Source of the DNA: Prado023 sp963774745
Lineage (GTDB): Bacteria > Actinomycetota > Actinomycetes > S36-B12 > CAIYMF01
NCBI GenBank assembly: GCA_963774745.1
Contig: CAVZGE010000005.1
Span: 124,001 to 188,000, forward strand
Length of the DNA stretch: 64,000 nt
Direction: 5' to 3'
Numbering within the stretch: position 1 is the stretch's first letter; each line of letters starts with the position of its first letter. Below are positions 1 through 8,946 of this stretch, piece after piece. The translations under genes were made by a program, and so were the position numbers. The notes beneath the pieces were generated by a model, which made no database searches, had not been told where the DNA came from, and saw only the letters and a list, made by a program, of their open reading frames with translations.

Positions 1-764
1 ACCTGAAGGAGTCGGTGGTGCAGGCCCAGGACGCGGCGGCGCGCTTCGAAGCCCGGTGGGATCGGCCATGCCTGCTGGTAGGCAGCCCAGAACTCGGCGG
101 GCAGTGGGTGCTGCTCAGACATGAGCATGCAGGCCAGGTCGAGCTCCCGGTCGGAGAAGCTGACCTCCGGGTCGATCACCCATCGGCCGTCGACGACGTT
201 GCCGCGCCACAGGTCGCCGTGGGTCAGGGAAACCACCGGGTTGTTGGGCAGCATCGATTGGATGGGTCCGTCGCAGGCGCGCTCCAGTCGGCGCCGGAAC
301 GACATGGGGAGTGCGGGGTCGGCCAGGTGTGGGCGGATCCGGTTCTCGACGAAGAATGTGGGCCAGTCATCGGTCCATGGGTTCGGCTGGGGGAAGCGAC
401 CGGCCCGGTTGTCCCGGTGCCAGCCGTACCGGGGACCCGTGGTGCGGTGCATTCCGGCGACCGCGGATCCCACGGCCGGCCAGTCCGGGGTGCCCTGGAC
501 GAACTGCATCACCAGGGTGCGCCCGGCAACGCCGAGCACGTCGGGGACCGGTACCCCAGCGGCGGCCAGTGCTGCGAACCCGTCGGCCTCGACCTCGGCG
601 GGGTAGGGGCACTGCTTGACCACGACGTCTCGGCCGTCGGTCAGCTCCGCGTGCCACGTCGTGCCGATCCACCCGCCGGTGAGCCGCACAGCAATGCGCA
701 CCCCCGGCAGCCCGCGCGGCCAGTCCGCGGGTTCATGCCAGGAATCGCCCTCGAAGGACACCAC
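1..764 (-). CDS. Fructosamine kinase family / aminoglycoside phosphotransferase-like protein (3' end outside window)
   Basis: Reading leftward, the product runs about 254 residues to the window edge without a stop, so its C-terminus is missing. It has the kinase catalytic loop HGDLWRGNVV followed by the metal-binding stretch IDPEVSFSDRELDLA, and an early VVVKQ lysine strand. That order is typical of fructosamine-3-kinase/ketosamine kinases of the APH fold, which phosphorylate sugar adducts on amines. An in-frame TAG lies just upstream. Two consecutive GTG codons (764 and 761) are the possible starts, and no strong Shine-Dalgarno is visible. It follows the GH13 gene by 6 bases and is probably the last gene of that operon. 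A role in repairing glycated molecules made during sugar catabolism is inference; a small-molecule kinase of another specificity is possible. Confidence 0.82.
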   Translation of the reverse strand, partial: MVSFEGDSWHEPADWPRGLPGVRIAVRLTGGWIGTTWHAELTDGRDVVVKQCPYPAEVEADGFAALAAAGVPVPDVLGVAGRTLVMQFVQGTPDWPAVGSAVAGMHRTTGPRYGWHRDNRAGRFPQPNPWTDDWPTFFVENRIRPHLADPALPMSFRRRLERACDGPIQSMLPNNPVVSLTHGDLWRGNVVDGRWVIDPEVSFSDRELDLACMLMSEQHPLPAEFWAAYQQAWPIPPGFEARRRVLGLHHRLLQ

Positions 765-770
765 AGGAGC

Positions 771-2456
771 CTACCGATCGCTCTCAGGACGAGCCGGGGC
801 TCGCGAGGCGCTGAGCCATGCGGCCGAATCCGGCGGTAGCCCAGCCTCGACTGACGGGGCGCTGGTGAGCAGAACCTCCCAGCTGGGGTCCAGGGTCACT
901 GGCCGTTGGGAGAGGTTCACGACGCAGCGCGCGTTGTCCCCACGCTGGAGATCCAGCACGCCCGCGGGTGCGTCTCTCCACGTGATCGAACCCGTGGCGG
1001 ACTCCGGGGTCGTCCGCCGGATCGCCCCTGCCCGGCGGTAGAGGCTCAGCATGGAGCCCGGGTCCCGCGCCTGAGCCGCGACGGTCAGGTTCGCCCACCC
1101 CTCGGGTTGGGGCAGCCAGGGCTGCACGTCGCCCTCGTTGAACCCATAGGGGGGCATGGTGCCGCGCCAGGGGATCGGCACCCGGCACCCATCGCGACCG
1201 ACGAGACTCCCGCGGGAGCGCGTGAAGATCGGGTCCTGCCGCTGGTCATCGGGGATGGGTGCCTGCGGGAGCCCCAGCTCATCGCCCTGGTAGATGCTGG
1301 CGCGTCCGGGCAGTGCAAGCATCAGCAGGATCGCCGCGCGGGCTCGGCGGGTTCCCACCGAGGTGTCGGCGGTGAGACCGGAATCGGGCGCCCCCGAATC
1401 CGACCGCGTCGTCGGGGAGAGTCGCGTGACAGGCCGGGTCTCGTCATGGGTGGAGAGCGCCCAGGTGGGCAGTGCGGGGATGCCGGCGAGGGCCGCGAGG
1501 GCGCTGTCGATGGCCCTGCGCAGTGCGGCGGCGTCCCACTGAGCCTTCATGAACGAGACCTGGAAGGCGGCATGCAGCTCATCGGGCCGAAGGTAGGCGG
1601 CGAAGCGCTCGGGGCGGTCGGCGCCCACCTCCCCCAGCAGCATCCGCGGTGGGGTGTACTCGTCGGCGACCCGACGCAATGACCGCAGGATCTCGTGGAC
1701 CGCGTCGACGTCCCACATCGGCGCGTCCACCCAGGAACCGGCATCGAAGGCATCGGTGGGATCGAGCCCGAAGTCGGGCAGGCCTGGGGCCTTCGCCAGC
1801 GCTGAGGCGGCGTCGATCCGCATTCCGTCGACGCCACGGTCGAACCAGAACCTCAGGACCGACCCGAACTCGTCGCGCACCTGCGGGTTGGCCCAGTTGA
1901 GGTCGGGCTGTTCGGGCGCGAACAGGTGCAGGTACCACTGACCCGGTGTTCCGTCGGGGGTGCAGGTACGGGTCCAGGCGGGCCCGCCGAAGGCGCTGAT
2001 CCAGTCGTTGGGGGGCAACGCTCCGCCGGGCCCTCGCCCGTCCCGGAAGTAGTACAGGTCCCGCTCCGGGGACCCGGATGTGGCAGCCAGGGCGGACGTG
2101 AACCAGGGGTGTTGGTCGGAGGTGTGGTTGGCCACGAAGTCCAGGATCACCCTCAGCCCGTTCCGGTGTGCCGACTCGATCAGGGCGTCCGCCTGCGCGC
2201 GGGTGCCGAAGATGGGATCGATGTCCCGGTAGTCGCAGACGTCGTAGCCGTGGTCGACCATCGGCGAGCGGTACCAGGGGGTGATCCAGACCGCGTCTGC
2301 TCCCAGCTCTCTGATGTGCGCCAGCCGTTCGATGAGTCCGGCGATGTCGCCGTTCCCGTCACCGTCGCCGTCGGCGAAGCTGCGCAGGTAGACCTGGTAG
2401 ACGACGGCGTGGTCCCACCAGGGACGATCGGCGTCCGAGTCCGGTCTCGCGGTCAC
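771..2456 (-). CDS. GH13 alpha-glucosidase-like enzyme
   Basis: The 561-residue product is a cytoplasmic GH13 (alpha-amylase family) enzyme with no signal peptide. It opens with WWDHAVVYQVYLRSFADGDGDG, the usual start of the oligo-1,6-/alpha-glucosidase barrel. Conserved region I is DFVANHTSD (about 106-114). The nucleophile is D215 in GMRIDAA, the acid/base is E276 in LLGEVGAD, and the transition-state Asp is D338 in STHDET. All three catalytic acids are therefore present, so it should hydrolyse alpha-glucosides such as maltose, isomaltose or sucrose; the exact substrate cannot be read from the sequence. The GTG start overlaps the stop of the preceding GH13 gene (GTGA), showing translational coupling. 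It is a paralogue of that neighbour, probably from a tandem duplication. Confidence 0.93.
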   Translation of the reverse strand: MTARPDSDADRPWWDHAVVYQVYLRSFADGDGDGNGDIAGLIERLAHIRELGADAVWITPWYRSPMVDHGYDVCDYRDIDPIFGTRAQADALIESAHRNGLRVILDFVANHTSDQHPWFTSALAATSGSPERDLYYFRDGRGPGGALPPNDWISAFGGPAWTRTCTPDGTPGQWYLHLFAPEQPDLNWANPQVRDEFGSVLRFWFDRGVDGMRIDAASALAKAPGLPDFGLDPTDAFDAGSWVDAPMWDVDAVHEILRSLRRVADEYTPPRMLLGEVGADRPERFAAYLRPDELHAAFQVSFMKAQWDAAALRRAIDSALAALAGIPALPTWALSTHDETRPVTRLSPTTRSDSGAPDSGLTADTSVGTRRARAAILLMLALPGRASIYQGDELGLPQAPIPDDQRQDPIFTRSRGSLVGRDGCRVPIPWRGTMPPYGFNEGDVQPWLPQPEGWANLTVAAQARDPGSMLSLYRRAGAIRRTTPESATGSITWRDAPAGVLDLQRGDNARCVVNLSQRPVTLDPSWEVLLTSAPSVEAGLPPDSAAWLSASRAPARPESDR

Positions 2457-4090
2457 GACATCCTCAGCCAGGCTGCCGTGTCCGGGCCGAGGGTGTGGCC
2501 GGCCGTGTCACCGCTGGCCAGGAGTACTTCGGCGGCGGGATCGAGTTCGATGCCGGCGCGGGACAAGTTCACGATGCAGCGAAGGGAGCCGCCACGGCCG
2601 AAGTCCAGGACCCCCTCGGGCGCGTCGTGCCAGGTCAGGAGGTCGGTGTGGAAGTCGGGTTCCTGCCTGCGGATCCGCAGCGCGTTCGAGTAGAGCGCCA
2701 GCATGGAGCCGGGTTCAGTGGCCTGGGCGTCCACGGTGCGCGCAGACCAGTCCGGCGGCTGGGGGAGCCAGGTGCTCACCCCTGCCTCGCTGAAGCCGTA
2801 GGGCGGTGCGTCACCACTCCACGGCATCGGCACCCGGCAGCCGTCGCGGCCGCGAATCGTGTGCCCCGATCGCAGCCACATGGGGTCCTGGAGCTGGTCC
2901 TCGGGGATGTCCTCGACCTCGGGCAGGCCGAGTTCCTCGCCCTGGTAGATGTAGGCGCTGCCGGGCAGGGCCAGCAGCAGGAGTGCTGCGGCGCGGGCCC
3001 GCCGCGTCCCGAGCTCCAGGTCCCACGGGGCGCCCTGGTCGTCGGCGATGTGGCGGGATCCCGTCCGGGCCCGGCCGTATCGGGTGACCAGTCGGGTCTC
3101 GTCGTGGCTGGCCAGCACCCAGGTCGCGGGCGCCCCGGTGGGTGCCAGGGTGTCGAGGCTGTCGGTGATGACCTCGCGCAGGCCGGCGCCCCAGGGGGCC
3201 TTGAGGAACGGGAAGTTGAAGGCGCAGTGCATCTCATCCGGGCGCAGGTAGAGCGCCAGTCGCTCGGCCCCGTTGACGACCGCCTCGGCGACGAACATCC
3301 GGTCTCCGTCGTACTCGTCGCCGACGGCGCGCCACCGGCGCAGGATCTCGTGCACCTCGTCGACGTCCCAGTGCGGGTTGTCCACCCACTCGGAGGCGAT
3401 GAACAGCTCGTCCCCGGCGTAGTCGGCGTCGGGCAGGCCGGCCTTCTTCGCGAAGGCAGGCGCTGCGTCGACCCGGATGCCGTCGACGCCCCGGTCGAAC
3501 CAGAACCGCAGGATGGTGTCGAAGTCCTGCCGCACGCGCTCGCTGCGCCAGTTGAGATCAGGTTGCTCCGGCGCGAACGTGTGCAGGTACCACTGCCCCG
3601 CCGTCCCGTCACCATTGGTGGTCCTTGTCCAGGCGGACCCGCCGAACGCGCTGATCCAGTTGTTCGGAGGGAGCTCCCCGTGCTGGCCCCGGCCGGTGCG
3701 GAAGTAGTAGCGGTCCCGCTGCGGTGAGCCAGGAGGGCTGGCCAACGCCGAGCGGAACCAGGGATGCTCCCGGGAGGTGTGGTTGGCGACCATGTCGATC
3801 ACCACCCGGATCCCGTGGGCGTGCGCCGTACGGATCAAGGTCTCTGCGTCGGCCAGGGTGCCGTACAGGGGGTGGATGTCGCAGTAGTCGGTGACGTCGT
3901 AACCGCCGTCGGCCAGTGGCGAGGGGAACCATGGCGCGATCCAGACGGCATCGACGCCCAGGTCGGCCAGGTAGGGCATCCGGGCGCTCGCCCCCGTGAG
4001 GTCGCCCTCCCCGTCACCGTTGCCGTCCGCGAAGCTGCGGGGGTAGATCTCGTAGATGACCGCGTCACGCCACCACTGGCGGGCGGCCAT
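2453..4090 (-). CDS. GH13 alpha-glucosidase-like enzyme (paralogue)
   Basis: A 545-residue GH13 enzyme. The start at 4090 was chosen because its ATG shares one base with the stop of the upstream cyclomaltodextrinase-like gene (TGATG) and the product then opens directly with MAARQWWRDAVIYEIYPRSF; the open frame extends upstream to 4153 only through the previous gene. Region I is DMVANHTSREH. Catalytic residues are D208 (GIRVDAA), E269 (FVAEAV) and D330 (ASHDETR). It is closely similar to the next gene over most of its length, including EQPDLNW and the FWFDRGVDG block. It probably cleaves alpha-linked glucose from oligosaccharides released by the upstream cyclomaltodextrinase or imported by the nearby transporter; that division of labour is inferred. 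Confidence 0.93.
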   Translation of the reverse strand: MAARQWWRDAVIYEIYPRSFADGNGDGEGDLTGASARMPYLADLGVDAVWIAPWFPSPLADGGYDVTDYCDIHPLYGTLADAETLIRTAHAHGIRVVIDMVANHTSREHPWFRSALASPPGSPQRDRYYFRTGRGQHGELPPNNWISAFGGSAWTRTTNGDGTAGQWYLHTFAPEQPDLNWRSERVRQDFDTILRFWFDRGVDGIRVDAAPAFAKKAGLPDADYAGDELFIASEWVDNPHWDVDEVHEILRRWRAVGDEYDGDRMFVAEAVVNGAERLALYLRPDEMHCAFNFPFLKAPWGAGLREVITDSLDTLAPTGAPATWVLASHDETRLVTRYGRARTGSRHIADDQGAPWDLELGTRRARAAALLLLALPGSAYIYQGEELGLPEVEDIPEDQLQDPMWLRSGHTIRGRDGCRVPMPWSGDAPPYGFSEAGVSTWLPQPPDWSARTVDAQATEPGSMLALYSNALRIRRQEPDFHTDLLTWHDAPEGVLDFGRGGSLRCIVNLSRAGIELDPAAEVLLASGDTAGHTLGPDTAAWLRMS

Positions 4091-5914
4091 CACTGGGTCA
4101 CCTCGCAGCGCCACATCCCGAATGAGGGCCCGTCTGCGGGCAGCGTGGTCCATCCGCCGGTGTCCGACTGCAGGTTCGGGGCTCCGGCGAGGCCAGCGAG
4201 CTCCCTGCCGATCAGCGATGCCGGGAGTCGCACGGGGGAGTGGTCGGCGCGGGCCGCGTGAACCAGGACGGTCTCCGACGGTGCCTCGCGAAGGAAGGTC
4301 AGCGCGTCAGGGGTGATGGACACCCAGCGCAGGCCACCGATGCGCAGGGCGGGGGAGCCGGCCCGGGCGTTGAACAGGGCGCGCGTGTTCTCCAGGCGGC
4401 GGGCGTCCCATCGCTCCGGGTGGTGCCCAGGGCATCGGGATGCGGGCGTACTCAGGGCCGAAGGTGGCCAGGCCGATCTCGTCGCCGGCGTAGAGCATCG
4501 GCACGCCCGGGTAGGCCGCGAGCATCCCGAAGGCGACGTCCACCAGCCTCGGGTCGCCGAGCAGGGACGCCACCCGGTGGGTGTCGTGGGAGCCGATGAG
4601 GTTCATGGCGTGCAGGGTGCCCATCCACGGGGTCACTCCGGACAGCTCGCGCATCGCCTCGGCGACCAGGTCCCCGGGCAGGTTGGGCAGCGCCGGGTAC
4701 TTGGCGTGCAGGTAGGGGCGATCCTGGGGCGGTAGGAGCCACTGCCACAGGGGCCGGGTGAACGCGGCGTAGTTCATCGCGCCCTGGTAGCCGTCGCCGA
4801 GCAGGTCGGCCGAGGCGTCGTGGTTGGACTCGGCCTGCAGGAAGTGCTGCGGGTTGATGGTGGTCATCGTGCGCCGGATGGTGGTGGCGACCTCGTGGCT
4901 GAGGTCGATGTCGCCGTGGATGCCGGTCATGTTGGCCACGTCGATGCGCCAGGCGTCCAGGCCGTGCGGTCCCATCCACCGGGCGACCACCGAGTCGGGG
5001 CCGTCGTAGAGGCGGCGGCGCAGCTCGGGGGAGCGGTGGTCGAAGATCGGCATGTGCGGGAGGTCCCACCACGCGGCGTACTCGTCGGGGTGGCGGTCGA
5101 AGAAGTAGAACGCCGCCTCGGGGCTGGTCGGGTCGGCCAGCGCGGCCTGGAACCACTCGTGGGTGTCGCCGCAGTGGTTGGTGGTCAGGTCACCCATCAG
5201 GCGCATGCCGCGGGCGTGCGCCGCGTCGGCGAGCCTTGCGAACGCCGCATCACCGCCGAGCAGCGGGTCGATCCGGTCGAACGTCGAGGCGTTGTACCGG
5301 TGGTTGGACTCCGCGGGGAACAACGGCGTCAGGTACAGGGTGCCCACCCCGAGGGAGGCGATGTGGTCCAGGTGCGCGCTGATCCCGTCGAGGTCGCCGC
5401 CGAAGAGCTGGCGCGGACAGTCGGGGCCCTCCCCGATCACGGGGTCGTCCCACCCTGCCGGAACCGCCCACGCCGGGGCCGGCCGGTCCGCGGACTTGGC
5501 GAACCGGTCCGGGAAGATCTGGTACATCGTGCCGGTGGCCCACTCCGCAGGCTTCGGGAAGGTGGTCACCCGGAAGTCGAACGCGTCTGCCACGTCCCGG
5601 CCGTGCAGCCCGGCCCCGTTGAGCCACTGGTAGCCGTGCGGGCCACCGTCCAGCAGGAACCGGTAGGACACGACGGGGTTCACGACCGGCAGGTCGGCGC
5701 GCAGCCAGGTGTCGGACTCGTCGCGACGGTCCAACACTGTCGGCACCAGCTCGGGCTCGCCGTCCTCGAGGACGCGCACCCACGCATTCGTGGCATCACT
5801 GGATGTGGGCACCCGCAGGAACACGGTCAGGGTCCCGCCGAGCTCGGGGGTCTGCTCGGGGACGTAGGTGCTCGACCCGTCGTGGTGCGGCTGCGACCAG
5901 CCGGCTGAACTCAT
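4090..5914 (-). CDS. Cyclomaltodextrinase/neopullulanase-like GH13 (frameshifted near 4426-4428)
   Basis: The product has an N-terminal beta-sandwich region (about residues 20-118, as in CBM34-bearing cyclomaltodextrinases), then a GH13 barrel: ATGTMYQIFPDRF, region I DLTTNHCGD, nucleophile D325 (DAWRIDVAN), acid/base E362 (LQAESNHD), and D444 (GSHDTHR). After RIPMPW the frame breaks. The native-looking continuation HHPERWDARRLENTRALFNA and a 77-residue C-terminal beta domain ending at 4090 lie in another frame. Removing one C from the plus-strand CCC at 4426-4428 restores a 607-residue protein. The start at 5914 has GGGAGG seven bases upstream; an earlier Met at 5968 lacks this. It is the first gene of the leftward operon. 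The frame break may be a sequencing error; as written, the protein would lose its C-terminal domain. Confidence 0.88.
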
Positions 5915-5997
5915 GCCTGCCTCCCGGACGTGGGCGTGGACGCGGGCGCGACGATCCCGACGGTCCAACGCATCGCAACGGTGGCCCGACGCCAGGT

Positions 5998-6059
5998 GAC
6001 GCGCGTCGATGACGGCAGGCTACGGGCGAACGTCGACGCGCGTCAATACTTGAGCGCTC
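5998..6059. promoter_or_regulatory. Cluster of palindromes upstream of the GH13 operon: candidate LacI-family operators
   Basis: The 265-base gap between the LacI gene and the GH13 operon contains two identical 10-bp perfect palindromes, GACGCGCGTC at 5998-6007 and 6035-6044, and an 8-bp palindrome GAGCGCTC at 6052-6059 (context ACTTGAGCGCTCGTGG). All have a central CG, the hallmark of LacI-family operators. The sites lie about 85-145 bases upstream of the operon start at 5914. The TCGACGCG half recurs in the binding-protein promoter at 7363. Operator function is inferred from symmetry, position and recurrence. Confidence 0.55.
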
Positions 6060-6179
6060 GTGGCGTTGTCTCGAACGCTGACCGACGTGGATCCGCGGAC
6101 TGGGCCGGCCTGGTCATCCCGGGTGTCGGTGTGGACGCCTCCCGTGCCGGCGGGTGGGTCTCGGTCGCGCCCGGTGAGG

Positions 6180-7238
6180 TCAGGCCGGGGTCGTGGCCCG
6201 CCGTCCCCGACTGCGCGCAGGACGCGCGGGCGGGGGTGCGGTGCTTGCGCGCTCGACCAGCTCGCCGGCATGCAGGCTGTGCAGCGGCGGCGCGTCGGGG
6301 TTCTCCAATGCGTGGATCAGCGCCCGTGCCGCAGCCCCGCCGATCGCGCCTGCCGGCGGGCTGACGGTCGTCAGGGCTGGGAAGAAGAACGCTGTGCGCT
6401 GGGTCGACACCGAGGTGGAGATGACCGACAGGTCTGACGGGATGCTCAGGCCCATGGCCTGGGCCGCCTGGTAGAGCCCGATGGCGCCCTCGTCGTTGAA
6501 GGAGATCACGCCGGTGACCTCGGGATGCTCCTGCCGCAGACTCAGCAGGGCATCGCGGCCGGCCGGGACGCTGGCGTCGCACGCCAACATGGTCGTGTCC
6601 AGGCCGGCCGCATCCGATGCCTCCTGGATGCCCTGGACTGCGCGGACCACCGCGCCGAACCCCCAGTTCAGCAGGCGTTCGGGCGGCCCAAGGAACGCGA
6701 TGTGGGTGTGTCCCAGCCCGGCCAGGTGATTCACGGCCATCCTGCCGACCTCGGCGAAGTCGCGGTCGGCGTAGGGCAGGGACGCATCGTCGGCGGTGCG
6801 CCCGATCAGTGCCAGGGGGATGGCCTCCTTGCGCAGGTACTCCACGCGCTCGTCCTGCATGCGCACCTCCATGAGCAGCAGGCCCTCGACGAGGCCGCTG
6901 CGGCAGAAGCGGGTCACCTCCTGGATGTCCTCGCGACTTGTCGTCCAGAGCATGACCCGGTGGTTGAGCTCGTTGGCAGCCTCCGCCGCGCCGACGAGGT
7001 ATTCCAGGTCGGAGTCGGAGTACCCACGCTCCTGGGTCGGGAACAGCATCGCGATGATCCGGCTGCGCCCACCGGCAAGCCCTGCCGCCATGGCGTTCGG
7101 GCTGTAGCCGAGCTCGGCCATCGCGGCGAAGATGCGTTGGCGCGTGCTCTCCGCGATCGGGCGCTCACCGTTCAGCGCGTAGGTCACCGTGCTCGGCGAC
7201 ACTCCCGCCCGGCGCGCCACGTCGGCCCTCGTCGCCAC
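6180..7238 (-). CDS. LacI-family transcriptional regulator
   Basis: The product is 352 residues with the N-terminal LacI helix-turn-helix (TRADVARRAGVSPSTVTYALNG) and hinge (YSPNAMAAGLAGGRS), followed by a periplasmic-binding-protein-like sensor domain ending in a short Pro/Arg-rich tail. The GTG start at 7238 was preferred because GGGGAGG lies 5-6 bases upstream and the HTH begins at residue 2; the open frame from 7313 adds a non-conserved leader. It sits between the leftward GH13 operon and the divergent ABC transporter operon. Related palindromes lie in front of both, so it is the best candidate regulator for both. The ligand is probably a sugar entering by the adjacent transporter, but is not shown by sequence. 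Confidence 0.92.
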   Translation of the reverse strand: MATRADVARRAGVSPSTVTYALNGERPIAESTRQRIFAAMAELGYSPNAMAAGLAGGRSRIIAMLFPTQERGYSDSDLEYLVGAAEAANELNHRVMLWTTSREDIQEVTRFCRSGLVEGLLLMEVRMQDERVEYLRKEAIPLALIGRTADDASLPYADRDFAEVGRMAVNHLAGLGHTHIAFLGPPERLLNWGFGAVVRAVQGIQEASDAAGLDTTMLACDASVPAGRDALLSLRQEHPEVTGVISFNDEGAIGLYQAAQAMGLSIPSDLSVISTSVSTQRTAFFFPALTTVSPPAGAIGGAAARALIHALENPDAPPLHSLHAGELVERASTAPPPARPARSRGRRATTPA

Positions 7239-7303
7239 ATCGTCCTCCCCACCATCGATCGACCACTGGTCCGTGTTCCACGCCGCCCATGGGTTCGGTA
7301 ACG

Positions 7304-7376
7304 GAATCGACACGATTCGATGGACATCTTGACACGCTCACAGCGAATGTGCCATTGTCGCATCGACGCGGGTCGA
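7304..7376 (+). promoter_or_regulatory. Probable promoter and twin LacI-type operators of the ABC sugar operon
   Basis: Between the divergent LacI and binding-protein genes is a consensus -35 TTGACA (7329-7334) with a weak -10 CATTGT (7353-7358) at 18-bp spacing. A perfect 6+6 inverted repeat GAATCG-aca-CGATTC (7304-7318) precedes it. TCGACGCGGGTCGA (7363-7376) follows it, covering the likely transcription start. The second site is nearly the same as the GACGCGCGTC palindromes upstream of the GH13 operon. One operator before and one after the promoter suits repression, perhaps with looping. The start point is predicted only. Confidence 0.55.
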
Positions 7377-7513
7377 CGAACGCCTGATCTGACACGGAGG
7401 CACCGGGTCGAGCACAGCTGACAACACGATGCCGGTTTGGGAGTCCCTGCACCGGCCCAGGGCGACCGGGCTCGCGGCCGGCCTCGCGCTATCGAGACGA
7501 CATAGGAGTGGAT

Positions 7514-8842
7514 GTGGGCAACAACAGGATGCGGCTGGCGAGTCTGGCCATGGTGTCGGGGCTGCTCGCCGCGACACTGGCCGGCTGCGGTGGCGGGTCA
7601 GGCGGCGACGACGCTGCGGCCAGCCTCGACGCAGGCGCGGCCACCGGCACGATCAAGATCTGGCGGACGCAGGGCCAGCAGGCCGAGCAGGATTCGTCGC
7701 AGAAGACGGTGGATGACTTCAACGCCTCCCAGAAGGACATCGTCGCCGAGCTGACGATGATCCCGGAGGCGACCTACCAGCAGTCGCTGACCACGACGAA
7801 GGTCGAGGACCTCCCCGACGTGTTCATGGTCGATGGCGCGAACATCGCCGAGACCGCCTATGCGGAGAAGCTGCGCCCGATCTCCGACGTCGTGGCCCCC
7901 GAGACGATCTCCAACCAGATCGCGTCGGTGACGGCTGCGGGCACCTACAACGGCGAGCTCTACGCCGTGGGCCAGTTCGACTCCGGCCTGGCGATGTACG
8001 GCAACAAGTCCATGCTCGAGGACGCCGGCGTGGACTACCCGACCACCATCGAGGAGGCCTGGACCGCCCAGGAGTTCTACGACGCGGTCAAGGCCCTGGC
8101 CGCCAAGTCCGGCGGCAAGGGCATCGACATCAAGGAGCAGTACGCCGGCACCTGGCCCGGCTACGCGTTCACGCCGATCGTCAACTCGGCTGGCTTCCCG
8201 CTCGTCCGTGACAACAAGGCGACCGGCGTGCTCAACGATCCCAAGGTCGCCGAGGCGCTCACCGGGTTCGCAGGGCTTCGTGAGTACACCGACGCGAACG
8301 CCGACGACAAGGCGTTCACGGGCAAGCGGGTGGGCCTGTCGTGGGTCGGCCACTGGGTCTACAACGACTACGCCAAGGCTCTGGGCGACGACCTGGTCGT
8401 GATCCCGCTGCCCGACTGGGGCAATGGGACCAAGAGCGGCCAGGGGTCGAGCATGTGGGGCATCAGTGCCTCGAGCACGAAGGCCGCTGCGGCCGGCAAG
8501 TTCCTCGACTACCTGATGGCCGATGCCAGCGTCAAGGACATGACCGACGGCAACGCCGCTCCGCCCGGGACCACGACCGTCACGGCGACGAGCGAGCTCT
8601 ACAAGCCCGGTGGCGCGCTGGAGCTGTACGCCAACCAGCTCGCGAAGACGTGTGGCAGCGCTGACCCGACGCCGGACTGCGTGACGGTCCCGCGCACGAT
8701 CAGCCCGGCGTGGCCGGTCATCAACGACGAGTTCAGCAAGGCCTTCTGGGCCATCTGGCAGGGCAGCGAGGCCCAGGGTGCCCTGGACACCGCAGCGAAG
8801 AACATCGACCTGGCCTACCAGGACAACGCCAACTACGAGTGA
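7514..8842 (+). CDS. ABC transporter sugar-binding lipoprotein
   Basis: The roughly 440-residue product has a lipoprotein signal peptide: positively charged RMR, hydrophobic LASLAMVSGLLAATLAGC with the lipobox LAGC, then a Gly/Asp-rich linker. The mature part is a type-1 extracellular solute-binding protein (CUT1 family, as for maltose/oligosaccharide binding): TIKIWRTQGQQAEQ near the start, GLAMYGNKSML and WTAQEFYDAVKALAA in the middle. AGGAG at 7504-7508 supports the GTG at 7514; a GTG at 7508 is less well spaced. It is the first gene of the operon and would deliver a sugar to the two permeases downstream. The neighbouring GH32 and GH13 enzymes suggest sucrose, fructo- or malto-oligosaccharides, but the ligand is not proven. 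Confidence 0.93.
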   Translation: MGNNRMRLASLAMVSGLLAATLAGCGGGSGGDDAAASLDAGAATGTIKIWRTQGQQAEQDSSQKTVDDFNASQKDIVAELTMIPEATYQQSLTTTKVEDLPDVFMVDGANIAETAYAEKLRPISDVVAPETISNQIASVTAAGTYNGELYAVGQFDSGLAMYGNKSMLEDAGVDYPTTIEEAWTAQEFYDAVKALAAKSGGKGIDIKEQYAGTWPGYAFTPIVNSAGFPLVRDNKATGVLNDPKVAEALTGFAGLREYTDANADDKAFTGKRVGLSWVGHWVYNDYAKALGDDLVVIPLPDWGNGTKSGQGSSMWGISASSTKAAAAGKFLDYLMADASVKDMTDGNAAPPGTTTVTATSELYKPGGALELYANQLAKTCGSADPTPDCVTVPRTISPAWPVINDEFSKAFWAIWQGSEAQGALDTAAKNIDLAYQDNANYE

Positions 8843-8886
8843 CCTGGGTACGTACGGTGGCTGAGTCACCAGCAGTGCAGTGATCG

Positions 8887-8915
8887 GGGGCGGCGGTTGA
8901 GCAAGCCGCCGCCCC
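8887..8915 (+). terminator. Strong intra-operon hairpin between binding protein and permease genes
   Basis: A 10-bp all-GC stem, GGGGCGGCGG (8887-8896) with CCGCCGCCCC (8906-8915), encloses a 9-nt loop. There is no U-tract, so it is not a classical intrinsic terminator. Hairpins here in CUT1 operons commonly protect or attenuate the transcript so that the binding protein is made in excess over the permeases. That role is inferred. Confidence 0.6.
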
Positions 8916-8946
8916 AGATCTCCTTCCGCCCGAGAGGAGTACGTAC

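Noticed and set aside
2495..3727. 410-codon + strand open frame across a GH13 gene
   Set aside because: Shadow of GH13; the minus strand encodes all catalytic motifs.
5915..6179. Small RNA or gene in the GH13 promoter gap
   Set aside because: The symmetric sequences are short operators; no stem with a terminator and no coding frame with a ribosome site.
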